Below, in pieces: positions 26,844 to 36,793 of a stretch of 64,000 nucleotides of DNA. The notes beneath the pieces are model-generated. The model had not been told where the DNA came from, did not search any database, and saw nothing but the letters and a program-made list of their open reading frames with translations. The DNA comes from Bradyrhizobium sp. Ash2021 (GTDB lineage Bacteria; Pseudomonadota; Alphaproteobacteria; Rhizobiales; Xanthobacteraceae): NCBI RefSeq assembly GCF_031202265.1, contig NZ_CP100604.1, forward strand, positions 2,214,501 to 2,278,500, read 5' to 3'. Position 1 is the first letter of the stretch. Every line of letters starts with the position of its first letter. The translations under genes and the position numbers were made by a program.

Positions 26844-27653
26844 TTAGCGTCTGCCGCCGCGGCCGCCAAGTTTCTGGTCGGCCTTGTTGATGGACTGGCT
26901 GATGTCGCCGAGCATCTTGCGGGTGTCGGCCATCAGGGCGCCGGACTTCTTGTCAAAACTCTCGATCAATTCGCGCAGCGAAATCACGGTCGGAAGCAGT
27001 TCGCCGCCATATTTGTCGCTGCCGAGATTCTTCAGGAAAGCTTCTGTCTTGGTCATGCCTGAGTCCGCCGCATCGACGCCGGATAGGGCGGCGTCGATGA
27101 TGTCGGTGATTGTTTGACCGTTGCTCGAAAGCTGCGCGGTGAACGACTCGAAATTCTGCAGTGTATCCTTCACCGCGACTTCGTTATCGGCGATCACCTT
27201 GTCGATGTTGCGCAGCACCACGCGGATCTTCTCCTGCATGCCCATCGTGCCTTCCGGATCGGCGGTCAATTCGGGGATGCCGTCCGGGCCCGCCGGCGGC
27301 GGCGGCGCGTCGGCCGAGCCGCCGGTGAATGAAATCGCGGCGATGCCGGTGAGCCCCTGGAATTCGAGGCCTACCTGGGTATCCCGGTGGATCGGCGTAT
27401 TGCTGTCGATCCGCGTCATCGCGATCACGCGGTGATGATCGAGCTTGAGCGACACCACTTCACCGACGCGGACGCCGGCGAAATTCACGCTGCTGCCCTT
27501 GCGAACGCCGGACGCCGAGCCTTCGAAGATCACCCGAAACGGCGTTTCGCCCTTGAGGCCGGCGTATTTCCGATAGCCGAGCCAGCCGCTGAGCGAGCCG
27601 GCGATCAACGCCAGCGTCAGGGTTCCGATCATCAGATTGCTGGCGCGCGCCAT
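26844..27653 (-). CDS. MCE/MlaD-domain lipid transport protein
   Basis: 269 residues from the ATG at 27653; a TTG at 27680 would add nine residues. One N-terminal transmembrane anchor (about residues 7-27), a single MCE domain (about 37-115, with GSASGVRKGSSVNFAGVRVGEV and GLEFQGLTGIAAISF), then a long helical C-terminal part. MlaD-like proteins form rings that carry phospholipids between inner and outer membranes with the MlaE permease and MlaF ATPase, but no mlaE/mlaF genes adjoin here, so the partner is elsewhere. Ends in a short Gly/Arg tail. Confidence 0.85.
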   Translation of the reverse strand: MARASNLMIGTLTLALIAGSLSGWLGYRKYAGLKGETPFRVIFEGSASGVRKGSSVNFAGVRVGEVVSLKLDHHRVIAMTRIDSNTPIHRDTQVGLEFQGLTGIAAISFTGGSADAPPPPAGPDGIPELTADPEGTMGMQEKIRVVLRNIDKVIADNEVAVKDTLQNFESFTAQLSSNGQTITDIIDAALSGVDAADSGMTKTEAFLKNLGSDKYGGELLPTVISLRELIESFDKKSGALMADTRKMLGDISQSINKADQKLGGRGGRR

Positions 27654-27727
27654 CTCGAGACCTTTGCGAAGCGGGGTCAAGAGATAGCGGATTTGCCGCC
27701 ATGAGTCACCGCGAAGCAGCCGGCCGA

Positions 27728-28657
27728 TCAGACGGTTTTGGGCTTCCGCGACGCCGCGAAGACGCCCGTCAGCACCAGCGCGAAGCCGATGAAATGGAAG
27801 GCCTGCGGATGCTCGCCGAGGAAGACGATCGACATCACGGTTCCGAACACCGGCACCACGTGAAAGAACGGCGCGGCGCGGTTGGCGCCGATCAGGTGCA
27901 CGCCGCGATTGAAGCAGAGATAGGCCAGCGTCGAGGGAAACAGCGCGACATAGGCCAGCGTCAGCAGGTTAGCGGTATCGATCTGCATCACCGGGCGCGC
28001 GTATAGTTCCCAGATGAACAGCGGGATCAGGCACGCCGCGCCGCAGCCGAAGGTGAAGCCGACGAACGACAGCCCATGGATCTGCGGGCGCTTCAGCGTC
28101 AGCACCGAATAGAGCGCGAAGATCGCCAGCGCCACGGTGAAGATCAGGTCGCCCTTGTTGAACGCGATGTTCGACAGCGTGGTCAGGTCGCCATGCAGCA
28201 GGATCACCAGCACGCCAGCCAGCGACAGCAGAACGCCGCAGGCCTGCGCCAGCGTCAGCCGTATGCCGAGCAGGATCAGCGACCATAGGGCTACGATCAG
28301 CGGTGCGGCGGACTGCAGCAGCAGTGTGTTCAGCGCCTGGGTGTGCTCGAGCGCCCAATATTGCAGGGTATTGAAGGCGGCGACCCCGGTGAGGGAGAGC
28401 ACGATCATGGTGCCGAGACGGCCGCGGATCGCGGCCCAGTCGCGCACCAGATGCTTCCAGGCAAAGGGAAGAATCAGCAGAAACGCCAGCGACCAGCGCA
28501 GGAACGACAGCGTTACCGGGGGAATATGTCCTGCGGCAAGGCGGCCGACGATGGCGTTGCCGGCCCAGCACATCGCGGTGATGCAAAGCAGCAGATAAGG
28601 CTGGTTGGCGATCCAGCTTCCGGCAGCACTGCGCGAGGCGGGTTCGATGGCAGACAT
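27728..28657 (-). CDS. EamA/DMT-family transporter (paralogue)
   Basis: 309 residues from the ATG at 28657. Ten predicted helices in two EamA repeats. Strongly similar throughout to the gene at 22685, including NQPYLLL near the N-terminus, TQALN, FNKGD and GxNRAAPFFHxVPVFG, so the two come from a duplication. The exported compound is unknown. Lies 74 nt upstream of the MCE gene on the same strand, so co-transcription is possible. Confidence 0.88.
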   Translation of the reverse strand: MSAIEPASRSAAGSWIANQPYLLLCITAMCWAGNAIVGRLAAGHIPPVTLSFLRWSLAFLLILPFAWKHLVRDWAAIRGRLGTMIVLSLTGVAAFNTLQYWALEHTQALNTLLLQSAAPLIVALWSLILLGIRLTLAQACGVLLSLAGVLVILLHGDLTTLSNIAFNKGDLIFTVALAIFALYSVLTLKRPQIHGLSFVGFTFGCGAACLIPLFIWELYARPVMQIDTANLLTLAYVALFPSTLAYLCFNRGVHLIGANRAAPFFHVVPVFGTVMSIVFLGEHPQAFHFIGFALVLTGVFAASRKPKTV

Positions 28658-28818
28658 TCGCGAAAGGCCCGGTTCATGACGCCGCGGCCCGCCCGGCACA
28701 GACGCCAAGCCGGAAGGTTCGCCCGGCCTGCGTCACAGACACGGATTTTCGCCATTCATCAATGGCGGAGATGCATCGCGACTATGCGCGAAGCCCGATC
28801 CAGCCTGAAACCGCAGCG

Positions 28819-29193
28819 CTAGCCCGCATCTCCGGGGCTGCGCCCCGCGCATGTCGCAAGCTGCTCGGCGAGATAGACCAGCATCCGCTGGGCACGAGGA
28901 TCGCGCAGTTCGCAGAACGCCCGCAGCAACCGCAATTCGAGGAGCGATTGCTGCGATCCCCAACTCTCGGCCGATGAGGGCGCGGCTTTTTCCAGGCGGG
29001 CCGGGAGGCCAAGCGCGGCGGCGACCTCGGCCAGCCGGCCGGCGTCGGGCCCGGCCGGTCTGTCGCCGTTCTTCGCCGGCGACTGAAACGCCGCGTCGAG
29101 CAATTCGGCAAGATCGGCTTGCGAAAGCCCGATCTCGCGCAATCGCGCTCTTATCAACCGGTCGGTTTGCGCATCGGTCGGGTTGTCCGTCAT
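28819..29193 (-). CDS. Putative helix-turn-helix protein
   Basis: 124 residues. RARLREIGLSQADLAELLDAA near residues 15-36 resembles the first helices of an XRE-type DNA-binding domain, followed by a Pro/Ala-rich stretch and a second segment LAEVAAALGLPARLEKAA; the remainder is helical and Leu-rich. It could be a small regulator, and it is the nearest gene downstream of the quorum-sensing regulator. The domain match is weak, so treat the DNA-binding role as a guess. Confidence 0.5.
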   Translation of the reverse strand: MTDNPTDAQTDRLIRARLREIGLSQADLAELLDAAFQSPAKNGDRPAGPDAGRLAEVAAALGLPARLEKAAPSSAESWGSQQSLLELRLLRAFCELRDPRAQRMLVYLAEQLATCAGRSPGDAG

Positions 29194-29342
29194 CGACGCG
29201 TTCCGCGCATCGTTTCAAACGATCGCATGCCAATCACCCGTCTAACCTCCCTCTATTGTTGCCAGAAATGGCACGATTTCGCAATCATAGGACGTAAATC
29301 GCCTGGAACCCAACCTGTAAATGTTCCACCGGCACGCTCGGC

Positions 29343-30116
29343 TCACAGGTCGATGATCCCGAGCGCGATGCTTTTGGCGACCCCGTGCGTCTTGTTCGAC
29401 GCATCGAGCTTGCGCAGCGCCTGCTTGATGAAGCCTTCGACGGTCTCCGGCGAAATCCCGAGGATCTGCGCGGTATCGGCAACCGTCTTGCCGCGCGCGG
29501 CCCAGGCCATCACTTCCTTCTCGCGCGCCGTGAGCTGGATCGCCGCCGCCTCGTCGGACGGCCGCAAAATGGTCGGCGCGTTGCGCTGATCGCGGTTGAC
29601 GATATCCATCGCCCGCTGCACCCAGTAGATCATCAGCAAATGCAGCTCATTGCGGTGGCAGGTGAACAGTTTTTGAAACCAGCGTGGCTCGTCTTCCCAG
29701 AAGAACACGGTCGAGCTGGAGTGGATGGCGCCGAGCCGGTCGCGATAGTGAAACGGCACCACGAAGCCTTCCTTGAAGCCATGGTCTCGGGCTGCGTCCA
29801 TCATCTTCACTTCGGGAGGCCGTTTCCTTCCCTGGCGTTCCGGGAGTTTCAGGCTGCCCCAGTGAAACGGCGTGTTGGTTCGGCGCACCCGCGCCAAAGC
29901 GGGATCGGTGTGCACGAAATCGTTCTGGATGTAGGCGCGTTCCCAGGCCGGCGGATAGGTGCCGGTGTAGTAGGGCAGATCGAGTTCGGGCCGGCCTGCA
30001 TCGATGAAGGCGAAGCCCGAAAATCCGTAGTCCTGAATAATGCGATGCAGCGACACGCGGAGTTCGTCCATCGTATCCGATGACTCGATAGCGGAGATCG
30101 CTTCTTCCAGAACCAT
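29343..30116 (-). CDS. LuxR-family quorum-sensing regulator (BjaR/RpaR/BraR type)
   Basis: 257 residues from the ATG at 30116; a GTG at 30149 would add 11 residues but would put the palindrome inside the gene. N-terminal autoinducer-binding domain (about 20-165, with the conserved WxxxYxxxxF-like WERAYIQNDFVHTDP and the W/F/G residues of FHWGS and GFVVPFH) and C-terminal GerE helix-turn-helix (LTAREKEVMAWAARGKTVA, then ISPETVEGFIKQALRKL). It is divergent from the LuxI-type gene, so it is expected to bind the signal made there and activate that promoter. In Bradyrhizobium such pairs use isovaleryl- or aryl-homoserine lactones; which one here is unknown. Confidence 0.9.
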   Translation of the reverse strand: MVLEEAISAIESSDTMDELRVSLHRIIQDYGFSGFAFIDAGRPELDLPYYTGTYPPAWERAYIQNDFVHTDPALARVRRTNTPFHWGSLKLPERQGRKRPPEVKMMDAARDHGFKEGFVVPFHYRDRLGAIHSSSTVFFWEDEPRWFQKLFTCHRNELHLLMIYWVQRAMDIVNRDQRNAPTILRPSDEAAAIQLTAREKEVMAWAARGKTVADTAQILGISPETVEGFIKQALRKLDASNKTHGVAKSIALGIIDL

Positions 30117-30120
30117 TTTA

Positions 30121-30139
30121 CTAAAACCCCCGGTTTTAG
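30121..30139. promoter_or_regulatory. Candidate lux-box-like dyad
   Basis: CTAAAACC-CCC-GGTTTTAG: two perfect 8-nt arms around a 3-nt centre, with the CT...AG ends of lux-type boxes. It is 4 nt upstream of the luxR-type start codon and its centre lies 67 nt before the luxI-type start, so a regulator there could both activate luxI and repress its own gene. Binding is inferred. Confidence 0.55.
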
Positions 30140-30166
30140 GGGGTATCACAATTTCCAGTTTCTGTT

Positions 30167-30187
30167 CCAGATGATCCCGTCATCTGG
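30167..30187. promoter_or_regulatory. Dyad covering the luxI-type ribosome-binding site
   Basis: CCAGATGA-TCCCG-TCATCTGG: perfect 8-nt arms with a 5-nt loop. The 3' arm ends in GG at 30186-30187, which is the first half of the GGAGA Shine-Dalgarno of the ATG at 30197. As RNA it would fold and partly hide that site; as DNA it is a second operator-like dyad. Confidence 0.55.
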
Positions 30188-30196
30188 AGACATGGC

Positions 30197-30853
30197 ATGC
30201 CGCACCCATTCGATCGGTACCATGCTTTATTCACCACCGAAGAGCTTGACCCTGCCCATGTGCAGGCGATGCTCCGGCTCCGCAAGCGCCTGTTCGTCGA
30301 CCATTGCGGCTGGATGCTCTCGACCATCGGCGAGGTCGAGCGCGACCAGTTCGATGCCTGGTACACCGAACACTGCCTGCTGTTTTTCGGATCGGACCTC
30401 GTCGGCGGCTTCCGCGCAATCCGGACCGATTACCCCTATCTGACCCAGTCGGTGTTTCCCCAGCTCGCGGTGCGGCGCTTTCCGAACCGGCGAAACGTCT
30501 GGGAAATCAGCCGGTTCGGCGTCCTGCCGGCCGCCGCCCAAGCATGGTCGGCGCGGCTCAATTACGCGCTGATGTTCCGCTTTGCGGAACTGCGCGGCGC
30601 CGAGGCTTTGGTCGCGATGGCCGATCTCAGCTACGAGCGTTTCCTACAGCGGATGAACATCCGCACTCGACGCTTCGGCCCCCCGCAAGTGATCGGCGCC
30701 GACAGCCGGGGCCGCTCGCTGACCGCGGTCGCCGGCGAAATCCCGGTCAACCAAGGCGACAATCCGGGCCTTGGCAAATTTCTCGATCTTGGACGGCAAC
30801 TGGAGATAACCGATGCCACACATGTTCTCGGACGTTCGAGCATTTCGGCGTGA
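30197..30853 (+). CDS. LuxI-family homoserine lactone synthase (BjaI/RpaI/BraI type)
   Basis: 218 residues. Makes an acyl-homoserine lactone from S-adenosylmethionine and an acyl donor. Conserved LuxI features: RLRKRLFVDHCGW (Arg/Phe/Trp), the acidic pair in EVERDQFDAWYT, GGFRAIRTDYPYLTQSVFP, and VWEISRFGVLP with the Glu and Arg of the active site. The BjaI enzyme from B. japonicum uses isovaleryl-CoA, and RpaI and BraI use aryl-CoA; this protein looks like that CoA-using group but the substrate was not determined. Start ATG at 30197 has GGAGA at 30186-30190. Its last 41 nt overlap the P450 gene. Confidence 0.9.
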   Translation: MPHPFDRYHALFTTEELDPAHVQAMLRLRKRLFVDHCGWMLSTIGEVERDQFDAWYTEHCLLFFGSDLVGGFRAIRTDYPYLTQSVFPQLAVRRFPNRRNVWEISRFGVLPAAAQAWSARLNYALMFRFAELRGAEALVAMADLSYERFLQRMNIRTRRFGPPQVIGADSRGRSLTAVAGEIPVNQGDNPGLGKFLDLGRQLEITDATHVLGRSSISA

Positions 30854-32165
30854 CCCGCTGCAGTTTCTGCTGGAGCGCGGCAACGCCGCGCCGCTGGGGC
30901 TCGAGCCACTGCATCTCGGCCCAAGCCCGGTCCTTTTGGTCAACGATCCCGATCTGATCCGGCCGATCCTGAAGGCGCCGGAGACCGAGGTCGGCAAAGG
31001 CCGGCTGATCAAGAAGCTGACGCCCGTGCTCGGCGAGAGTTCGCTGATGCTGCATGGTGAGGAGCACAAGCGGCGGCGGTCGGTGCTGCAAAAGCACATG
31101 GCCAAGGGCGCCGTCGAAAAATATCTGCCGCAGATGTGCGCTGAGATCCGCGCCGTCGGCGCCAGGATCGCTCGTCTCGGATCGTTCGATCCGCATCGCT
31201 TCACGGCAACGCTGGCGCTGCGGACGATCTGTATCGCCGTGTTCGGCGCGCAGGTGATTTCCTCCGGCGACGAAGAGGCGCTGGTGCAGGCGGTCGGAAC
31301 GATCGAGGACGATCTCGCCGACGAGATGTTCCGCGTGCTGCCGATTGGTCCGCTGGCCTGGTATCGTCGCAACAAGAACCGGGTCTGCGCCAAGCTTGCG
31401 ATGTCGACCGTGGTCCAGCGTCTGCGCGCCAGCGCCGGTTCGACCAGCGCGCTCAGGGATCTCGAGGCGCTCGGCTTGAGCGACCGGGATCTCCACGACG
31501 AGATACTGACGCTGCTGCTGGCTGGCCACCACACCACCGGATCGACCGCGGCCTGGCTATTGTACCACATGGCCGCGGAGCCGGCCCTGATGGACGAGGT
31601 CGCCGACGAGGCGGCGGAGTGCCTCGGCGACAATGGCGAGCTGCGCGTCGAGGCGGTCAGGCGCGCCGACGTCAGCGCCACGCTGGTGAAAGAAGTGTGC
31701 CGGCTTTATCCGAGCGCCTGGTGGTTCTCGCGCGAGGTCATGGCGCCGGTCTCGTTCGGCGGGCGCGATCTCAAGGTCGGCACCTCGCTGCTGATCTGCC
31801 CGTGGCAATTGCAGCGCGATCCCAGGCATTGGGAGCAGCCCGATCGCTTCCTGATGACGCGGCGCTACACCACCGATGCCTATGTGCCGTTCGGCGCCGG
31901 CCCGCGCGCCTGCGCGGGTATGGGAGTTGCGATGCTGGAGCTGCAATTGCTCGCGCTGGAAATGGCCGCGGCCTATGGCTTCACCGGCGTTTCGCCGAAC
32001 CCGGCGCCGTGGCCGAAAGCCTCGGTGACGCTGGTGCCGCCGCCGATGAACATCGCGATCGAATTGCGGCAGGCGCGGCGGCGCAACAGCGCGCTGTTCG
32101 AGGCCGGCGTGGAGCTGCCCTACGTTCCGCCGGTCGGCGTCGTTCCCGCCGATGCGCTCCAATGA
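30813..32165 (+). CDS. Cytochrome P450
   Basis: 450 residues. Haem-thiolate monooxygenase with all core motifs: I-helix AGHHTTG (237-243), ExxR in KEVCRLYP (E294, R297), and the Cys loop FGAGPRACAG (haem ligand Cys368). The start at 30813 lies inside the luxI-type gene, and the next gene overlaps its stop by ATGA. So the three genes look translationally coupled, and the P450 is probably made under quorum control. Substrate unknown; it could act on the signal or on a quorum-controlled metabolite. No ferredoxin or reductase adjoins. Confidence 0.92.
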   Translation: MPHMFSDVRAFRRDPLQFLLERGNAAPLGLEPLHLGPSPVLLVNDPDLIRPILKAPETEVGKGRLIKKLTPVLGESSLMLHGEEHKRRRSVLQKHMAKGAVEKYLPQMCAEIRAVGARIARLGSFDPHRFTATLALRTICIAVFGAQVISSGDEEALVQAVGTIEDDLADEMFRVLPIGPLAWYRRNKNRVCAKLAMSTVVQRLRASAGSTSALRDLEALGLSDRDLHDEILTLLLAGHHTTGSTAAWLLYHMAAEPALMDEVADEAAECLGDNGELRVEAVRRADVSATLVKEVCRLYPSAWWFSREVMAPVSFGGRDLKVGTSLLICPWQLQRDPRHWEQPDRFLMTRRYTTDAYVPFGAGPRACAGMGVAMLELQLLALEMAAAYGFTGVSPNPAPWPKASVTLVPPPMNIAIELRQARRRNSALFEAGVELPYVPPVGVVPADALQ

Positions 32166-32422
32166 ACACAGCAACCGGGATGGCCAAGATGAAAGCAAGA
32201 CACATGGACGAAGTGAGTGCCCGCAGTCTGCGTGGAGTCATTGCGGTACTGGTGGAGCAGCGCGGCATCGTCATTGCCACGGGCGCTTCGTTTGCCGCGC
32301 ATCTGATCGATCTGGCGATCATGCAGCTTCGCCTGACGATCAACGACATCTCCGAGGAGGAATTGTCCGGGCTCGCCGATTTCGTCAGCGTTGGCCTCGC
32401 CAGCGAAGACAAACCGAATTGA
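32162..32422 (+). CDS. Small hypothetical protein coupled to the P450 gene
   Basis: 86 residues, starting at the ATGA overlap with the P450 stop codon. Lys-rich N-terminus, then RSLRGVIAVLVEQRGIVIATG and a largely alpha-helical remainder ending SEDKPN. No motif recognised. The overlap argues it is a real gene in the quorum-sensing operon. It might bind or assist the P450, but nothing in the sequence proves that. Confidence 0.6.
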   Translation: MNTATGMAKMKARHMDEVSARSLRGVIAVLVEQRGIVIATGASFAAHLIDLAIMQLRLTINDISEEELSGLADFVSVGLASEDKPN

Positions 32423-32446
32423 GCAACGGACGTCAGGCGCTGACAC

Positions 32447-32920
32447 TCACGCCGTCAGCGCCTGCACAATCGCGCCCGCCGCCTTCGCCGCGTCGCTAGG
32501 GTCGAGTTCGATCTGCAGGCCGCGCTGGCCGCCATTGACGAACACTGTGGCGTGGCCGAGCGCGGCCTGCTCGATCGCGACCGGTACGCGTTTCTTCTGG
32601 CCGAACGGACTGATGCCGCCGACATGGTAGCCGGTGAGCCGTTCGGCGTCGTCCGGGCGCATCATCTTCGCGGCCTTGGCCCCGAACGCTAAGGCCAGTT
32701 TCTTCATGCTGACTTCGCAGTCCGACGGCACCACGACGCAGACGGGTTTACCGTCGACCTCGGCCATCAACGTCTTGAGCATCCGATACGGCTCGACACC
32801 GAGCGCCTCGGCGGCCTGCAGGCCGATGCGGTCAGCGTCGGAATCGTAAGCGTAGGTGTGCAGCCTGAATTTGACACCGAGCTTTTCCAGCGCCTGTGTC
32901 GCACGCGTCGTTTTGGACAT
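32447..32920 (-). CDS. ybaK: YbaK-type Cys-tRNA(Pro)/aminoacyl-tRNA deacylase
   Basis: 157 residues from the ATG at 32920 (the frame continues to 33010 without need). Hydrolyses cysteine from mischarged tRNA-Pro. The YbaK layout is clear: KTLMAEVDGKPVCVVVPSDCEVSMKKLA with the catalytic-region Lys, then LTGYHVGGISPFGQKKRVPV and FVNGGQRGLQIELDP. Length matches the 155-165 residues of the family. Converges with the small quorum-sensing ORF; no terminator is obvious between them (24 nt). Confidence 0.88.
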   Translation of the reverse strand: MSKTTRATQALEKLGVKFRLHTYAYDSDADRIGLQAAEALGVEPYRMLKTLMAEVDGKPVCVVVPSDCEVSMKKLALAFGAKAAKMMRPDDAERLTGYHVGGISPFGQKKRVPVAIEQAALGHATVFVNGGQRGLQIELDPSDAAKAAGAIVQALTA

Positions 32921-33126
32921 CCGGGGGATCGCTCCGTGTTCGCGCCCTGCCGCCGCACCGCCTTGGCGCGGCCATAAATTTTCGGGGGATATCAATGGGT
33001 TGGATACCATCCAAAGCGGCCTAAAAGCCCCCTTCTTGCTTGCCTAGATCACCCGCTTCCTTTATCCGGTTGGGCTGCCTTGCATGCGAACGGCCCCCCG
33101 GCCGTGTTTTGGCTGGGCACGCTACC

Positions 33127-33172
33127 GCATGATCCGGAAAGACTGAGCACTTCTTTTCCGGCGAGGTCATGT
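33127..33172. repeat. Short inverted repeat upstream of purA
   Basis: GCATGATCCGGAAA (33127-33140) pairs with TTTTCCGG (33154-33161) and, after a short bulge, with GGTCATGT (33165-33172). It resembles a GCATGATC-GGAAAA repeat known from Rhizobiales intergenic regions. Could instead be part of the purA leader. Confidence 0.55.
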
Positions 33173-33207
33173 CTGAAACAACTTGAGTTGCAGGGAACAC
33201 TTTCGAA

Positions 33208-34500
<1,293 letters not shown>

Positions 34501-34537
34501 CGAGTTGTTACCCATAAGTCCGCATTGTTGAGTCGTT

Positions 34538-36169
34538 ATGGCTGATTATTACCCGCTGATCGCCCGCGCCATTGCCGGACTGGACCCCAGTGCCCCCGGC
34601 GAGAGCCGCCGTGCGCTCTACGAGCGGGCCCGCGCCGCGCTGATCGCGCAGCTGCGCGGCGTGCAGCCGCCGCTGTCCGAATCCGAAATCACCCGCGAGC
34701 GGCTGTCGCTGGAAGAGGCCGTGCGCAAGGTCGAATCCGAGGCCGCCCAGCGCGCCCGCGAGGCCTCGCGCCCCGGTGGCGGCGGAGCTGCGCGGGGCGG
34801 CGATGCGTTCCGCCGCGCCAATGCGCGCCCGGAGTCTGGCCCGTCATCGGCGGCACCGCCACCTTCGGCGGCACCCCGTCCGCGCCCGCCGGGACCGCCG
34901 CCGCCGCGCGATGCCCGCCCGCCGCTCGGCGAGGGCGACCCGCAGCGCCCGCCGCGCAATCTGCGCCCCGACACCCCGCCGCCCGCGCCGCCGCGTCCGC
35001 AGCCGCCGGCCGGGATGCAGGACCCGCAACTGCCGCCGACCCGTGAGCGCACCGGCGCGCCGCGCCGCGGCCCCGACAATTCCGCGCCGCAAATGCCGCA
35101 GCCGCTGGGCGTGCGCGGCTTCCGCGACATCGCCGCCGACGCCGACGATCTCGGCCGCGCCGCCGCGCAAGCCAGCCGCAACGCGCGGAAAACCTACGCC
35201 AACGTTCCTTCGCCCTCGCCGGAATTCGACCGGCTCGAGCCGAATATGGAAAACCGCGGCGCCGATCCGGAAGCGCCCTATTCCTACGACGAATCGATCG
35301 AGGAAGCCGATCGCTACGCGCCGCCGCCGCAGCAGATGCCGCCGCCGCCGCAGCCGCGCTCGCGGATCGGGCAGGGCAGCGATCGCGAGCTGAGAAAGCG
35401 CGCGCGCGCCGGCACGGTGTTTCCGTTCAAGAGCGCGATCGCGATCGGCATCGTGCTGATTCTGGTCGGCGCCGGGATCCTGTGGGGCAAGTCGGCCGTC
35501 ACGATCGTTAGCGGCCTGTTCAAATCTTCCCCCGCCGTGGAAGCGCCGAAGGATGCTTCGGCGCCGCAGTCGAAGCCGAAGATCGCCGATCGCGTCGGCC
35601 AGCCCGGCTCGTCGGAGCAGGTAGCGCCGGTGGCGCAGCGCGTGGTGCTGTATGACGAGGATCCGTCGGACCCGAAGGGCAAGCAATATGTCGGCTCGGT
35701 GATCTGGCGCACCGAACCGATCAAGGCGAGCGGCAACCAGAAGGCCGACATCGCCGTGCGCGCCGACATCGAAATTCCCGATCGCAAGTTCAAGATGACG
35801 ATGTCGTTCCGCCGCAATACCGACACCTCGCTGCCGGCCAGCCACACCGCCGAACTGACCTTCATCCTGCCGCAGGATTTCGCCGGCGGCGGCGTCGGCA
35901 ACGTGCCCGGGATTCTGATGAAATCCAACGAGCAGGCGCGCGGCACGCCGCTGGCCGGGCTCGCGGTGAAAGTCACCGACGGCTTCTTCCTGGTCGGCCT
36001 GTCCAATGTCGACGCCGACCGCCAGCGCAATCTGCAGCTCCTGAAGGAGCGTTCGTGGTTCGACGTGCCGCTGGTCTACGTCAACCAGCGCCGCGCCATC
36101 ATCGCGATCGAAAAAGGCGCCCCCGGCGAACGCGCGTTCAACGACGCGTTCGCGGCGTGGGGGGAGTAG
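34538..36169 (+). CDS. Pro-rich single-pass membrane protein downstream of purA
   Basis: 543 residues, not recognised as a named family. Visible parts: an alpha-helical head (1-70, charged, coiled-coil-like), a long Pro/Arg/Ala-rich linker (about 75-290) with many PPP runs, one transmembrane helix (about 302-323, IAIGIVLILVGAGILWG), and a periplasmic C-terminal domain (about 360-543) with RVVLYDEDPSDPKGKQYVG and repeated beta-strand segments. The head is probably cytoplasmic and the tail periplasmic. No function can be assigned; similar genes sit beside purA in related genomes to my knowledge. Confidence 0.75.
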   Translation: MADYYPLIARAIAGLDPSAPGESRRALYERARAALIAQLRGVQPPLSESEITRERLSLEEAVRKVESEAAQRAREASRPGGGGAARGGDAFRRANARPESGPSSAAPPPSAAPRPRPPGPPPPRDARPPLGEGDPQRPPRNLRPDTPPPAPPRPQPPAGMQDPQLPPTRERTGAPRRGPDNSAPQMPQPLGVRGFRDIAADADDLGRAAAQASRNARKTYANVPSPSPEFDRLEPNMENRGADPEAPYSYDESIEEADRYAPPPQQMPPPPQPRSRIGQGSDRELRKRARAGTVFPFKSAIAIGIVLILVGAGILWGKSAVTIVSGLFKSSPAVEAPKDASAPQSKPKIADRVGQPGSSEQVAPVAQRVVLYDEDPSDPKGKQYVGSVIWRTEPIKASGNQKADIAVRADIEIPDRKFKMTMSFRRNTDTSLPASHTAELTFILPQDFAGGGVGNVPGILMKSNEQARGTPLAGLAVKVTDGFFLVGLSNVDADRQRNLQLLKERSWFDVPLVYVNQRRAIIAIEKGAPGERAFNDAFAAWGE

Positions 36170-36347
36170 GGCTGGGGCGTTATCTGCGACCGCCTGACGT
36201 TCCCATTTTTCATACCGCGATCTCCGCGTCATGCCGGGCATCCACGTCTTCCTTCTTCGTCCCGGATGATGCTTGAAGCCTGTCGAACTTTTCGCAAAAG
36301 CATCGTAAGACTGAGGGCGCATCAGGTCCTGAGTTTGAGGGGGCGAC

Positions 36348-36776
36348 ATGAAACGCTATCTGATCTTCGCCGCAATAGGCCCCTTCTTCGGCGGGTTCCT
36401 GCTGCTGCTCGCGACCACGGTGTCGTCGGGATACTGGACCCAGGCCAATTGGGGAGAGGTCGGAAAGTTTTTCGCAACCTTCGTCAAGACGCTGCCCTTC
36501 AGCTATCTGTTCGGTATCGTGCCGGGGCTGATGGTCGGCGCGGTGGACGACATTTTGCTGCACATGCCGCGGATTCGCCCAATGCTGCGGATGCTGATCG
36601 TAGGCGTGATCGGATTCGCCGCGGCGGAATTGCTCTATGGCTCGCGCGGGTCGGACTCCGGCGTGGTGCAGTTCTTCCTGTACGGTATCGTCGGCCTTGT
36701 CCCCGCGACGATCTCGTCGTGGCTGGTGCATAAATATGTCGACGAACCGCAGCCGGTGATTTCGACGTCATCTTAA
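36348..36776 (+). CDS. DUF5413-like small membrane protein
   Basis: 142 residues with four predicted transmembrane helices: FAAIGPFFGGFLLLLATTV, FSYLFGIVPGLMVGAVDD, MLIVGVIGFAAAEL and FFLYGIVGLVPATISSWLV. Good GAGGGGG ribosome-binding region just upstream of the ATG. The protein ends in a short hydrophilic tail. DUF5413 is my best family guess from the motif order; function unknown. Confidence 0.6.
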   Translation: MKRYLIFAAIGPFFGGFLLLLATTVSSGYWTQANWGEVGKFFATFVKTLPFSYLFGIVPGLMVGAVDDILLHMPRIRPMLRMLIVGVIGFAAAELLYGSRGSDSGVVQFFLYGIVGLVPATISSWLVHKYVDEPQPVISTSS

Positions 36777-36793
36777 CCGAGAGGTGAAACGCG

